Notes: generated by a model from the sequence alone, not told the origin. A DNA stretch of 20,602 nucleotides from Gemmatimonas phototrophica (GCA_945876015.1 CAMCNM010000004.1:1-20602), one strand, 5' to 3'; shown: positions 1-7,923, counted from the first letter of the stretch. Made by a program: numbers and translations.

Positions 1-162
1 GGTCTGGTCCGCCCTCGTGCCGAAGAACATGCCGGCTGGTATCTGCGGCCAGCTGGGCACGAGCTCGTACCGCTGGGTCTGCGCTTGGACGGTGGCCGGC
101 AGGCCGACCACGGCCGCCAGGATCAGCGCCCCGCAGATGCCGAGTGTGCGGTTGCGACGCAT
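1..162 (-). CDS. Secreted protein, N-terminal fragment (possible NHL/propeller protein)
   Basis: This is the first 54 codons of a minus-strand gene that continues past the left edge. The ATG at 162 is preceded by a clear AGGAGG Shine-Dalgarno (about 168-173). The N-terminus is a classic signal peptide: Arg-rich start, a hydrophobic core with LILAAVVG, and a likely cleavage after VQA. The mature protein starts QTQRYELVPSWPQIPAGMFF. A Trp-Pro-x-x-Pro-x-Gly segment soon after cleavage resembles the start of secreted NHL-repeat propeller proteins, and such a protein is encoded at 2424-3602. That assignment is inference, because no complete propeller blade lies inside the window. The gene is divergent from the cyclase at 314, so the roughly 90-150 bp between them must hold both promoters. 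Confidence 0.7.
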   Translation of the reverse strand, partial: MRRNRTLGICGALILAAVVGLPATVQAQTQRYELVPSWPQIPAGMFFGTRADQT

Positions 163-313
163 AGAGCCTCCTTTCCTTGTTTCGATTGACCCCTACATCC
201 GACTCCCTACGCTGACGGCACGCTAACGCGGCCGCCCGGGGGAAGCCAGGGTGCCGGGAAGGCCCGCCGGCGAATCGCTGGCGACAACCCCCGCCGGGAT
301 TCAGCTTGTGAGC

Positions 314-1522
314 ATGGATCAACCGAAGCGACGCCTGGCCGCCATCTGGTTCGCCGACATCGTCGGCTACACCACGATCAGCTCGCACGACGAGCCGGCC
401 GCCTTCCAGCTGGTGGAGATGCTCCAGAGGCTCGCCCGAGACGCGGTGGCGGCGCACGAAGGGCGCATCGTGAAATTCATCGGCGACGCGGTGCTCACCG
501 AGTTCGGCAGCGCGGAGTCCGCGGTGCGCGCCGCCGTCTCGCTCCAGGAAGGCTACGAGCAGGGCGCGGCCGCCCTCAAGCGCGACTCGAAGCTCCGGAT
601 CGGCGTTCACCTGGGCGAGGTCAACGCCACGCCCGACGGCGATCTCTACGGTGACGGGATCAACACGGCGGCGCGTTTGCAGGGCGAGGCGCAGCCCGGT
701 CAGGTGCTGGCCTCGGAGGACGTCTGGCGTCAGCTCCGCCAACGTCCGGAGTTCCGCTTCGCTCCGCTGGGCGCGGTGGAGCTGAAGGGGATCACGACGC
801 GAGTGGACGTCTACGACGTGCTCTTCGGCGGACGCGCGGCGTTGGCCAGCCGAAAGGCCTCCGAGACACGACCCTCCAAGAGGACCCGGACGGGACTACA
901 CCCTGCCCTTCGCGCCGCGCTCATTCTCGTGCCGCTCGCGGTCGGCGGAACGCTGGTGGTGCAACGCATGCGGGCAGGTGGCACACCCGCTTCACCGAGC
1001 CCCGACGCCTCGACCTCGCCGCCGCCTCCCACCGCGCCGGTGCCCGCCGCGCCCGAAACGGTGGTGGTCGTGCAGTCCGCGCCCCCGCCGGCGGCCCCAT
1101 CGACGACGACCCCCACGACGGTCGCAGAGACCCAGCCGCGTGCGGCCATCCCCGCGCCCGGGGCGATCCGGACCTTCCTGGACGGCTTCGTGACCGCGTT
1201 GTCCACCCAGCCCCCGCGCGCCGTGCTGGCGCGCGTATTCCCGGGCGCGACACCAGCGCACGTGCGCACGCTCCAGCAGATGCGCCAACAGCTGGGCGAT
1301 ACCGTGCGTCTGAGGCTGGGCCCGGTGCAGCCGCGCGCCCCGCGGGGCGACACCCTCGACGTGCGGTTCATCGTTCTCGCGACCGGGCCGGGCGGGAACG
1401 AGTTTCCGATTCCGCTCGAGGGTTTGATCGTGCGCGAAGGCGCGGGATTTCGCTTCACCGATCTGCGGCGCGCGCCGGGCGCGCCCGTTCAGCCCGGGAA
1501 CAGGCCTCCGCGACCACGCTGA
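314..1522 (+). CDS. Class III adenylate/guanylate cyclase with C-terminal membrane anchor and extracytoplasmic domain
   Basis: Makes cyclic nucleotide from NTP. The N-terminal catalytic domain (residues about 8-170) has the metal-binding aspartates D15 (FADIVGYT) and D58 (KFIGDAV), and the transition-state pair N117 and R121 (GINTAARL). K54 and D110 sit where adenine-selecting residues sit in adenylate cyclases, so ATP is the likely substrate. A single membrane segment follows (about 198-218), then a Pro/Thr/Ser-rich linker (about 225-285) and a C-terminal domain of roughly 110 residues that I do not recognise. Topology should be cytosolic catalysis with the tail across the membrane. I prefer the ATG at 314, because the cyclase domain begins almost at once. 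A GTG at 251 in the same frame, with a G-rich stretch upstream, would add 21 residues. The 3' end overlaps the convergent barrel gene by 34 bp. A regulatory role for the tail is inference. Confidence 0.88.
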   Translation: MDQPKRRLAAIWFADIVGYTTISSHDEPAAFQLVEMLQRLARDAVAAHEGRIVKFIGDAVLTEFGSAESAVRAAVSLQEGYEQGAAALKRDSKLRIGVHLGEVNATPDGDLYGDGINTAARLQGEAQPGQVLASEDVWRQLRQRPEFRFAPLGAVELKGITTRVDVYDVLFGGRAALASRKASETRPSKRTRTGLHPALRAALILVPLAVGGTLVVQRMRAGGTPASPSPDASTSPPPPTAPVPAAPETVVVVQSAPPPAAPSTTTPTTVAETQPRAAIPAPGAIRTFLDGFVTALSTQPPRAVLARVFPGATPAHVRTLQQMRQQLGDTVRLRLGPVQPRAPRGDTLDVRFIVLATGPGGNEFPIPLEGLIVREGAGFRFTDLRRAPGAPVQPGNRPPRPR

Positions 1523-2172
1523 ACCGTCGGCCGGGGCTTCTGCCGTCCGAGCGGGATCCGCCACGACATGCCGGCGGTGATCATCAGGTCGTTCTCCCAC
1601 CCGCCCGGCACTCCGGTCAGCCCGGAGTCGAAGGGCGCGAGCAGGTCCCTCCCCTCCAGGTGGATCGACTGCCCCGCGCCCAGGTCGAAAGACATTCCAG
1701 CGACGAACGTGGTGGTCCACTGCGTGCGCGAGTGGATCGAACCGGAGAAGTCGAAGGTCTTCGCGCCCATCCCCACCCCCCAATAGGGCTGGAGCGGTCC
1801 AGAGAGGGGCAGGCGCACGATGCCGGTCACTCCATATATGTACGCGTAGACGTCGGTGCCATCGACCAGATTGGAACCGGTGAGCCAGGTGGGCACCCAG
1901 ACGAAGAGCGTCTGCACCGAGAACGCGTCGCTCAGGCGAAGCCCCGCACCGAAACCCGCCGTCCAACCGTCCTCATAGTGGGCGCCTTCCACCACCATCG
2001 GCTCGGAGCCGCCGCGCTCGAGCGCGTAGCTGCGCGGCCCGTCGCCGAGAAAGAAAGCACCGCCCGCGAAGGGCGCGATCTCCAGCTCGAGACGGTCGGT
2101 CTGCGCGTCGAGGGGTTGGGCGAACACGACCGGCCACGCGAGCGCGACGAGGGGCATGTCTAGTCTTCTCAC
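1489..2172 (-). CDS. Outer-membrane beta-barrel protein
   Basis: A 227-aa protein with a signal peptide ending near LDAQ, then alternating hydrophobic and polar strands rich in Gly and aromatic residues. Examples are segments with IYGVTGIVRLPL, YWGVGMGAKTFDF and LMITAGMSWRIPL. The pattern fits a small eight-stranded OmpA/OmpW-like barrel of the OMP_b-brl type, but no family-specific motif is visible. The frame is open from a GTG at 2172. The in-frame ATG at 2157 gives a more standard signal peptide (MPLVALAWPVVFAQPLDAQ) and is an equally good start. Neither has a strong Shine-Dalgarno. The last strand is followed by a basic tail (about 25 residues, GRQKPRP onward) that overlaps the cyclase 3' end on the other strand. 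Ligand and function are unknown. Confidence 0.75.
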   Translation of the reverse strand: MRRLDMPLVALAWPVVFAQPLDAQTDRLELEIAPFAGGAFFLGDGPRSYALERGGSEPMVVEGAHYEDGWTAGFGAGLRLSDAFSVQTLFVWVPTWLTGSNLVDGTDVYAYIYGVTGIVRLPLSGPLQPYWGVGMGAKTFDFSGSIHSRTQWTTTFVAGMSFDLGAGQSIHLEGRDLLAPFDSGLTGVPGGWENDLMITAGMSWRIPLGRQKPRPTVQRGRGGLFPG

Positions 2173-2354
2173 GGCTGCTCCGCGTGGAGGACGCGACGGG
2201 TCCGCGCTGTGCGCGCTGGACGCTCGGCTGGCATTTCGATGGGGAGAACGGTACGGGGGCCGACCAACGCGTCGGCTTGATACCTAACCATTGGACGTCG
2301 GCTGCCTCGGCGCAACAGTAGTGCGAGGCTGGGCCGCCCCCGCAGAGGGGACGC

Positions 2355-2390
2355 GAAAGAACCCCCGCGGCGGCCGAGGCCACCGCGGGG
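2355..2390 (-). terminator. Rho-independent terminator after the NHL lipoprotein gene
   Basis: On the minus strand a GC-rich hairpin is formed by CCCCGCGG (2383-2390) and CCGCGGGG (2363-2370), with an extended interior GGCC/GGCC pairing broken by one mismatch. It is followed by TTCTTTC (2355-2361). It lies 34 bp after the stop codon at 2424, where an intrinsic terminator for the NHL gene is expected. It also separates that gene from the barrel gene downstream. Confidence 0.7.
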
Positions 2391-2423
2391 CTGATATGCT
2401 AAGGCCGCTGAAGCGACCCAGTG

Positions 2424-3602
2424 CTACTTCTGCAGCACCAGCTCCTTGCCGATGACCTTGTTCGGGTCGTGTCCGGGCGCAGGCGTGAACTTGTTGGCCC
2501 AACCGCCGTCCCAGCTCGCGACGTAGAGGTTGCCGTCGCTGTCCACGGTGATCTGGTGTGGACGCGACAGGCCGCCCGCGAAGCCGCCCCTCGTCCCGCC
2601 GTACGCGCCGAACGAGTACAGGTACTCGCCGTTCTTGTTGTACTTGCTCAGGCGGTTCAGCGTGGCGGAGACCACCCAGACGTTCTCGTTCTCGTCCATG
2701 TAGATGCCCGCCGGATTCGTGATGTCCGGCCACTCCTCGATGAACTCACCGGTCTCGGTGAAGACCTGGACGCGGTTGTTCTGACGGTCGGCCACGTAGA
2801 TCCGGTGCTCACGATCCACCGCGATGCCGTGGATCAGGTCGAACTGACCGGGGCCGTTGCCGACCGAGCCGAACTCGGAGATGTACTCACCCTTCGCGTT
2901 GTAGCGGATGATGCGGCCGTTCCAGTAGCCGTCACCCACCAGCATGTCGCCATTCGGGAGGAACGTCATCACCGACGCCTGGCCGTAATCGAACGGGCCC
3001 GGCTTCGTGACCTGGCGATCCTCGGACTGGCTTCCGACGACCTTGGGATCGATCAGACGGTTCACGATCCGACCACCGTCGTTCGTGAACTCGAAGATCT
3101 GCTCGTGGATGTCGTACCTGCCGTTGTTGCCGCCGCGCTCGACGAGCCAGATGTGGCGCTCCGGGTCGTACGGATTGATGTAGACCTGGTGCGGCGTGTT
3201 CATCATGGTGTCGTACTGGGCCCACCGCTTGATCAGGTTGCCCTCGCCGTCCACCTCGACCATGTAGTTGGTGCTGTTCGGACGGCCGCCGTCCTCGCTG
3301 CCGTATCCGCGGTCGCCCCACACGGCGACGATGATGCGGTTCGGGCTGTCCGCTACGAGACCGGACACCTCGCCCCAACTCCAGCCGTCGTTGCATACGA
3401 CCTGCGTCGCGCACTGCCCGGTGTGCTCGGGCGCCGGCTTCCACCAGTTCGCGGGTGCGAGATAGCCGCCGTTCCGCTCGTCGCCGCCCTTCTTGATCGC
3501 CGCCGCCGCGGGCGCGGATGCCTGGTTCTCTCCGACACATCCGGGGAGGCCAGCCAGCCCTGCGGCGACGATGACGCCCATCGCGAGACGCTTCACTGCC
3601 AT
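2424..3602 (-). CDS. NHL-repeat six-bladed propeller lipoprotein, peptidyl-alpha-hydroxyglycine lyase-like
   Basis: A 392-aa exported lipoprotein. The ATG at 3602 has a GGGGAG Shine-Dalgarno about 9 nt upstream. The lipobox LPGC puts the lipidated cysteine at C22. An Ala-rich linker precedes NHL-type blades with signatures such as GEVSGLVAD (77-85), LIHGIAVDREHRIYVADRQN (256-275), and RPHQITVDSDGNLYVAS (347-363). Three histidines occur at equivalent blade positions: H138 (TPHQV), H258 (IHGIA) and H349 (RPHQI). This resembles the zinc-binding His set of the eukaryotic amidating lyase (PAL), whose bacterial homologues are usually annotated PAL-like or NHL-repeat protein. Actual lyase activity is unproven; it could equally be a binding propeller. 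An open extension to 3668 runs through an intergenic hairpin and is not used. Confidence 0.88.
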   Translation of the reverse strand: MAVKRLAMGVIVAAGLAGLPGCVGENQASAPAAAAIKKGGDERNGGYLAPANWWKPAPEHTGQCATQVVCNDGWSWGEVSGLVADSPNRIIVAVWGDRGYGSEDGGRPNSTNYMVEVDGEGNLIKRWAQYDTMMNTPHQVYINPYDPERHIWLVERGGNNGRYDIHEQIFEFTNDGGRIVNRLIDPKVVGSQSEDRQVTKPGPFDYGQASVMTFLPNGDMLVGDGYWNGRIIRYNAKGEYISEFGSVGNGPGQFDLIHGIAVDREHRIYVADRQNNRVQVFTETGEFIEEWPDITNPAGIYMDENENVWVVSATLNRLSKYNKNGEYLYSFGAYGGTRGGFAGGLSRPHQITVDSDGNLYVASWDGGWANKFTPAPGHDPNKVIGKELVLQK

Positions 3603-3646
3603 GGTAGGTGCTCCCCGAAGTGAGGTTTGGAACGGGAGGGGTTTCC

Positions 3647-3683
3647 GAAGCCCCGCCTCGGCCAACAACCGCGACGGGGCTTC
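3647..3683. repeat. Inverted repeat between tRNA-Arg and the NHL gene
   Basis: Perfect 9-bp arms GAAGCCCCG (3647-3655) and CGGGGCTTC (3675-3683) enclose 19 nt. The hairpin begins 3 nt after the tRNA 3' end and lies 44 bp upstream of the NHL lipoprotein start. It lacks a clear U-tract on either strand. It may be a weak terminator or processing structure for the tRNA transcript, or a leader hairpin for the lipoprotein mRNA. Confidence 0.5.
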
Positions 3684-3686
3684 ACA

Positions 3687-3764
<78 letters not shown>

Positions 3765-3805
3765 GGGACCAAGGTTCGCCCTCCCGTCAGGGTGGGTCAA
3801 GGCAG

Positions 3806-3846
3806 AAAAGGTGCGGCGCCCGGGCGGGATTGCCGCCACGGGCGCC
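3806..3846 (-). terminator. Rho-independent terminator of rnpB
   Basis: On the minus strand GGCGCCCG (just 3' of the RNase P RNA) pairs with CGGGCGCC, with an inner GGCGG/CCGCC stem and a small loop. It is followed after GCACC by TTTTCTG (plus-strand AAAA near 3806). It starts a few bases beyond the P1 helix of rnpB and so should end the rnpB transcript. Confidence 0.75.
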
Positions 3847-3848
3847 AC

Positions 3849-4249
3849 GTGAGCGCGCGGAATAAGCCGAGTTCTGTCCCCGCCGAAGCGGGGGAGGATC
3901 ATTTCTCTGGGACCGTCGTTGCCGACGGCCTCGAGCAGCCTACCCGGGACTCGGACGGGGCGGGCAGCCCCTCGTCCCTGTTTGGCCTTGCTCCGGGTGG
4001 GGTTTGCCATGCGACGCCCGTTACCGGACGTCCGGTGCGCTCTTACCGCACCGTTTCACCCTTGCCTGTGCCTCTCTCGAGGCCATCGGCGGTTTGCTCT
4101 CTGTTGCACTTTCCGTCGCCGTCCGGCGCTTACGCGCCAACCGGCGCCCGGGAGTTACCCGGCACCCTGCCCTGCGGAGCTCGGACTTTCCTCCGCCGGC
4201 GCGGCGGCCGAAGCCTCCACCCGGCGGCGATCCTCACTCGCACGCTCAC
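3849..4249 (-). ncRNA. rnpB: RNase P RNA, bacterial class A
   Basis: The catalytic RNA that cleaves the 5' leader from pre-tRNAs. Read on the minus strand, the conserved blocks occur in order: GAGGAAAGTCCGAGCTCC (conserved region I), GGAAAGTGCAACAGAGAGCA, AGGGTGAAACGGTGCGGTAA with AGAGCGCACC, GGCATGGCAAACCCCACC, GGTCCCAGAGAAATGAT, and the 3' block ACAGAACTCGGCTTATTCC (conserved region V). I set the ends from the P1 helix: 5' GTGAGCGTGCG (4239-4249) pairs with 3' CGCGCGCTCAC (3849-3859) with a single G-U. The length of about 401 nt is normal for class A. A likely promoter lies directly upstream and a terminator directly downstream. Confidence 0.96.
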
Positions 4250-4252
4250 CCA

Positions 4253-4281
4253 AGCCTACCCCGATCGCGCGCTCAGGTCCA
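4253..4281 (-). promoter_or_regulatory. Possible sigma70-type promoter for rnpB
   Basis: On the minus strand TGGACC (4276-4281, 4/6 match to TTGACA) and TAGGCT (4253-4258, 3/6 match to TATAAT) are separated by exactly 17 nt. The -10 box ends 3 nt before the first paired base of P1. The position is right for rnpB, but the box matches are modest. Confidence 0.4.
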
Positions 4282-4287
4282 CAGAGA

Positions 4288-6021
4288 TCAGTATGCGTCC
4301 TCGGAGGCGCGGGAGCCGAGGCGCGGCGGAGCGCTCATGATCGCCATGCGCGTTTCGGGCAGCACGACCCGGCTGGGAGCGCAGATCTGATCGGGCGGCA
4401 CGGCCGAGGCCTCGAGCAACCGGCGCACGGTCGTGCGGATCGCGGCGAGCATCTGCGCGTCCCCGACGCGTGCGGCGATCCCCACCTCGACCGATCGGGT
4501 CCATTGCTCGTGCCGCGCGCGCGAGACCAGATCCGTCCGGCGGCCGAGACAGACGTCCCACAGCGCCACCTGCCGATAGGCGAAGCGCCGGAAGGCGATC
4601 GGAACCTCGCGATCCTGCGCCAGCGCGGGCATGGCACGGAACATCAGTGCGGGGTCCGCGGAGAAGAGCGCGGCGCGCGATCCCCTGCGGGCCCATCCGC
4701 CGCGCGTTTCCCGCGCGCCACGCCACGTGACCTCCTCGCCGCGGCCCTCGGCGATCAGAACGCGCTCGAGTCCATCGAGCGTCTCCACCACGAGCCGCAT
4801 GCCTTCGAGCACGTCCACCTCGAAGGGCGCGTTCCGGACCAGCTGGATCGCGCCACCGAGGGTGGTGCGCAGGATGCGCTCGCCGCGCGGCAGGTCGCCT
4901 TCCGCGAGCGCCAGCGCCGCGCGCCCGTACTGGGCGCGGAACGCTTCCCGCACGGGCTCGAGATCGCTCAGCACGATGCGGCCCCAACCTGCCTGGAGCG
5001 GGAGGCGATAGCGCGTGCCCACGATGTCCGCATCGGCGGCGAGCGCGAAGGTCTCCAGATCCGCGTTCGCCGGATGCGCGTCGAGGCGGACGAGATACGT
5101 CAGCACCCGATCGTCGAGCTGGCCCTCGATCGCCTTGGCGACGAGCAAGCTCGGCCAATCCTCCACATGGATGCCGGTCACCTCGGCCGCCTCGACCGGG
5201 TCCAGCAGACGTGACCCGCGATATCCCGGGAGCGCGGGCGAGAGCTGCGCGTACATGCGGCGCGCGGTCGCGTAGGTCAGGCGATGCAGCGCCTGGCCCG
5301 CGTCGGTCGCGCTGAGCGTCGAATCGGCGGGCGTCGCTTCGCGGCGAGCCAGCGTCAGGACGTCGAAGTCGGGCACGTCGGGAGGAAGCTGCCAGCGGAC
5401 CGGATCGGCCCAGCCCGCGAGCTCGAGCCGCGCCTTCCAGCGCTGCTGATCGGTGCCCGTGCTCCCGAACGCCTGGAGGAACTGGAAGGTCGCGAGGCGC
5501 ACCGCCTCCTGACCGGACAGCGGGGATCCGGGCGGGAGGTCGAGCACGACGCCGCGCAGGAGATCGGAGCAGCGCTCCCCGCCCTTGAGCATGGCGCCCA
5601 CGCGATCGGGAACGCGCACCCCCATCCTCTCCCAGGCCCACGCGCGATAGGCCTCGGCCTGCGATTGGCTGCGCGCGGTCGTGTACGCGGGAAGCTCGGA
5701 GGAGAAGCGGTGGATCTGGAGGCAGAGCTCGCCGGCCTTGGCCTCCGCCTCTTCGTCGAGCCGGTAGCGATAGTCCGTCGTATAGCGCAGCGCGCTGACG
5801 AATCGTCCGAGCGCGGTCTTGTCGCGCATCTGCCGGCGATGGATGGCCTCGTGCAGGCGCGTGTCGAGCGTCGGTGGGCGGAAATAGATCGTCGTGCCCG
5901 GACCCACCGTCATCGCCACCGGCCGGAAGCGATCGTACGTGATCGCGCCCAGGATGAGCCCCACTCCCACCAGGGAGAGCAGGACGTTGCGCAACGACGC
6001 GAAGAATCGGCGGAGCGTCAC
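4288..6021 (-). CDS. Membrane-anchored protein with HExxH zinc-protease-like motif, function unknown
   Basis: A 577-aa protein starting with GTG at 6021; no obvious Shine-Dalgarno is visible, so the start is uncertain. One N-terminal membrane segment (about 11-28) follows a basic start, implying an extracytoplasmic body. H57-E58-A-I-H61 (RLHEAIHRRQ) is an HExxH motif, and about 30 residues later LDEEAEA (89-94) offers a glutamate as third ligand. That is the arrangement of gluzincin-type metallopeptidases. The remaining 480 residues are an alpha-helical-looking region with no domain I recognise (Arg/Ala/Leu-rich, with TPR-like stretches). The stop lies 38 bp before rnpB, whose promoter probably overlaps the 3' end. 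Peptidase activity is inferred from the motif only. The motif could also be a degenerate or structural zinc site. Confidence 0.75.
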   Translation of the reverse strand: MTLRRFFASLRNVLLSLVGVGLILGAITYDRFRPVAMTVGPGTTIYFRPPTLDTRLHEAIHRRQMRDKTALGRFVSALRYTTDYRYRLDEEAEAKAGELCLQIHRFSSELPAYTTARSQSQAEAYRAWAWERMGVRVPDRVGAMLKGGERCSDLLRGVVLDLPPGSPLSGQEAVRLATFQFLQAFGSTGTDQQRWKARLELAGWADPVRWQLPPDVPDFDVLTLARREATPADSTLSATDAGQALHRLTYATARRMYAQLSPALPGYRGSRLLDPVEAAEVTGIHVEDWPSLLVAKAIEGQLDDRVLTYLVRLDAHPANADLETFALAADADIVGTRYRLPLQAGWGRIVLSDLEPVREAFRAQYGRAALALAEGDLPRGERILRTTLGGAIQLVRNAPFEVDVLEGMRLVVETLDGLERVLIAEGRGEEVTWRGARETRGGWARRGSRAALFSADPALMFRAMPALAQDREVPIAFRRFAYRQVALWDVCLGRRTDLVSRARHEQWTRSVEVGIAARVGDAQMLAAIRTTVRRLLEASAVPPDQICAPSRVVLPETRMAIMSAPPRLGSRASEDAY

Positions 6022-6104
6022 GTGGGTTGGCTTGGAAGCGAGTCACGCGGGACGGAGCGGCCCCGGATCACCGCCCCGGGGAAGCCAAGCCGAGCTGTAC
6101 TGAG

Positions 6105-7562
6105 TTAGACGATACTGTCCGGCGAGGAGTTCCCACAGCCCACGGCCAACCGCACCGCGGCGGCTGCCTGCATGACGGCTTCGCCACCCCACGCCGCCAC
6201 CAGATGGGATCCGCCCGGGACCGCGGCCGCCAACCGAGGATGGGCGAAGAGGACGACCAGCGCCGCCGGATCCTCCTCGAGCGCGTCGTGCACCCCGCGG
6301 ACCGAATCCGCGGAGAGGCCGGCGCGGCCCTTCCAACCCCGCGGCTCGCAGTAGACCGCGAGCACGGTGAGCTCGCCATCCTCGCGTGCGGCGGCCTCGC
6401 TCACCGTGACGCCCGCGCGGCGGAGCGCGGCCGTGAACGGATCGCGGGAGGGCGCGGGGAACGGACCGCCGACGTCGTCGTCCACCGTGCGGACAAGGAC
6501 GCGCACCCCGGTGAGCGCGGGAGGACGGCCGCGCAGCGTGGTCACGACGCGCTCGGCGGTGGCGTCCGCCCATGCCCGCGCTCCTGTCGTGTCACCCGGC
6601 ACGAGCGCGGCCGCCTTCTCCGCCGCCCGTGCGACGCGCTCGAGCGCGTTCTCCAGGCGAGCGCGTGAAAGCGTGTCGGGATCCGCCGCGCCGAGCACCA
6701 CGGCGAGGCCCGCCGGATCGGCGGGATGAAGCAACGCGTCCACACCCGCCGCTACGGCCCGGACACCCGCCAGCTGCTCACCTCCGGCTCCGGCCACGCC
6801 GGCCATGTTCATGGCGTCCGAAACTACGAGGCCCTCGTAACCCATCCGTCCCCGCAGCAGATGGGTGAGGATCGGCCGCGAAAGCGTGGCGGGAGCGCCC
6901 GACGGGTCGAGCGCCGGAAACGCGACATGGGCCGTCATCACCGTGGAAACACCGGCTTCGATGGCCGCGGCGAACGGGATCAGATCGTCGGCCAGACTCT
7001 CGGCGTGGACGACGGGAAGCCCGATGTGGGAGTCGGTGGTCGTTCGCCCGTGCCCCGGAAAATGCTTCGCGCAGGCGAGCGCCCCGCCCGCGTGACAGCC
7101 GAGAACCCATGCGGCCACCTGGCGCGCGACCGTCTCGGGATCGGGGCCGAACGAGCGCGTTCCAACGATCGGGTTGTTCGGCTCGACGGCGAGATCGGCG
7201 ACCGGAGCGTACACCCAGTCCACGCCCACGGAGCGCGCCTCCGCCGCGGTGAGCCGTCCGGCCTCGTGCAGGACTTCGAGGTCGTTCAATGCGCCGAGAG
7301 CGGCGAGCGGCGGAAAGCTGGCGAGACCCGCGAACTGCTGGCCGGCTCCCCTCTCGAGATCCGCGCCGATCAGGATCGGATGCGCGCTCTCGGAGCGGAG
7401 CCGGCGGGTCAGCTCGGTGACCGCGCGCGCACTTCCGCCGAAGAGGATGAAGCCGCCCACGCCGAGGCGCAGGCACGACCGGATGCGGTCCTCCTGCTGC
7501 TGAAAGCCCCCAGCGGGGCCGGCTCGCAGGTCGGGAAACAGGAGGCGGGCGGAGCGCATCAT
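6105..7562 (-). CDS. nagZ: Beta-N-acetylhexosaminidase, glycoside hydrolase family 3 (NagZ-type)
   Basis: Removes terminal beta-GlcNAc. In NagZ this is from GlcNAc-anhydroMurNAc muropeptides during peptidoglycan recycling. The TIM-barrel domain (about 1-300) carries the NagZ signature KHFPGHG (166-172) followed by TTTDSH (174-179), with H179 as the acid/base. The nucleophile is D249 in VVSDAMNM. Residues about 300-485 form an extra C-terminal region resembling the second GH3 domain; it is absent from the short E. coli enzyme. No signal peptide is visible, so the enzyme is probably cytosolic. The start is uncertain: a GTG at 7589 adds nine residues. I chose the double ATG at 7562/7559 because the conserved LLFPDLR strand begins there. 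It is 67 bp downstream of the HTH gene and may be co-transcribed with it. Confidence 0.9.
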   Translation of the reverse strand: MMRSARLLFPDLRAGPAGGFQQQEDRIRSCLRLGVGGFILFGGSARAVTELTRRLRSESAHPILIGADLERGAGQQFAGLASFPPLAALGALNDLEVLHEAGRLTAAEARSVGVDWVYAPVADLAVEPNNPIVGTRSFGPDPETVARQVAAWVLGCHAGGALACAKHFPGHGRTTTDSHIGLPVVHAESLADDLIPFAAAIEAGVSTVMTAHVAFPALDPSGAPATLSRPILTHLLRGRMGYEGLVVSDAMNMAGVAGAGGEQLAGVRAVAAGVDALLHPADPAGLAVVLGAADPDTLSRARLENALERVARAAEKAAALVPGDTTGARAWADATAERVVTTLRGRPPALTGVRVLVRTVDDDVGGPFPAPSRDPFTAALRRAGVTVSEAAAREDGELTVLAVYCEPRGWKGRAGLSADSVRGVHDALEEDPAALVVLFAHPRLAAAVPGGSHLVAAWGGEAVMQAAAAVRLAVGCGNSSPDSIV

Positions 7563-7629
7563 GCCGCGAAGGTACGGAGGAGTCGCCACGCCCGCCCAGA
7601 GCCGCCCAGCGCCGCGGCCTCGCTGGCGT

Positions 7630-7923
7630 TCACGGGGGTGACCGGCTCAGCCCGCCGTGATCGTCGCTTCGGGCTCGAGGGGGCGATCCGGCAGGTCGCG
7701 CGCTGCGCCTCCTCGATCCAGATCCGCGGCCAAGCGCGGCCAGCTCGCGCGCGTACATGCGGGCGATGCGGACCAGCTCGCTGCGGTTGCCGGGTCGCGG
7801 GGTGCGGCGGCCCACGCTCCACGAGTAGAGCGCGGCAGGCGAAACCCCCAGCTGATCGGCGAGCTCCTCTCGGGTGCGACAGAGGCGATCGATCAGGGAG
7901 CCGATTGGATCGGTCCGTTCCAT
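7630..7923 (-). CDS. Small helix-turn-helix DNA-binding protein
   Basis: The ATG at 7923 begins a 97-aa protein. Residues about 17-45 fit an XRE/Cro-type HTH: TREELADQLGVSPAALYSW, with GVS in the turn and a recognition-helix-like segment, then GRRTPRPGNRSELVRIARMY. The C-terminal 30 residues are Arg/Ser/Pro-rich and probably unstructured. A weak GAGTGATG ribosome site overlaps the start. The frame is open further upstream (to 8139), but that part is low-complexity and overlaps another candidate gene. As the only regulator-like gene near nagZ, it could control nagZ or itself; nothing in the sequence proves this. Confidence 0.7.
   Translation of the reverse strand: MERTDPIGSLIDRLCRTREELADQLGVSPAALYSWSVGRRTPRPGNRSELVRIARMYARELAALGRGSGSRRRSARPAGSPPRARSDDHGGLSRSPP

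Noticed and set aside
2421..3623. 400-aa plus-strand open frame
   Set aside because: It is antisense to the NHL lipoprotein gene, with Val/Asp/Arg-biased composition and no domain. It is a shadow of the real gene.
3919..5214. 431-aa plus-strand open frame
   Set aside because: It crosses rnpB and the antisense of the HEAIH gene, and its composition is Arg/Ala/Pro-rich. The RNase P RNA identity is certain.
6026..6095. Inverted repeat GGCTTGG/CCAAGCC with an inner CCCGG/CCGGG stem between nagZ and the HEAIH gene
   Set aside because: It has no U-tract on either strand, and stems of this size are common at this GC content. It is not called as a terminator.
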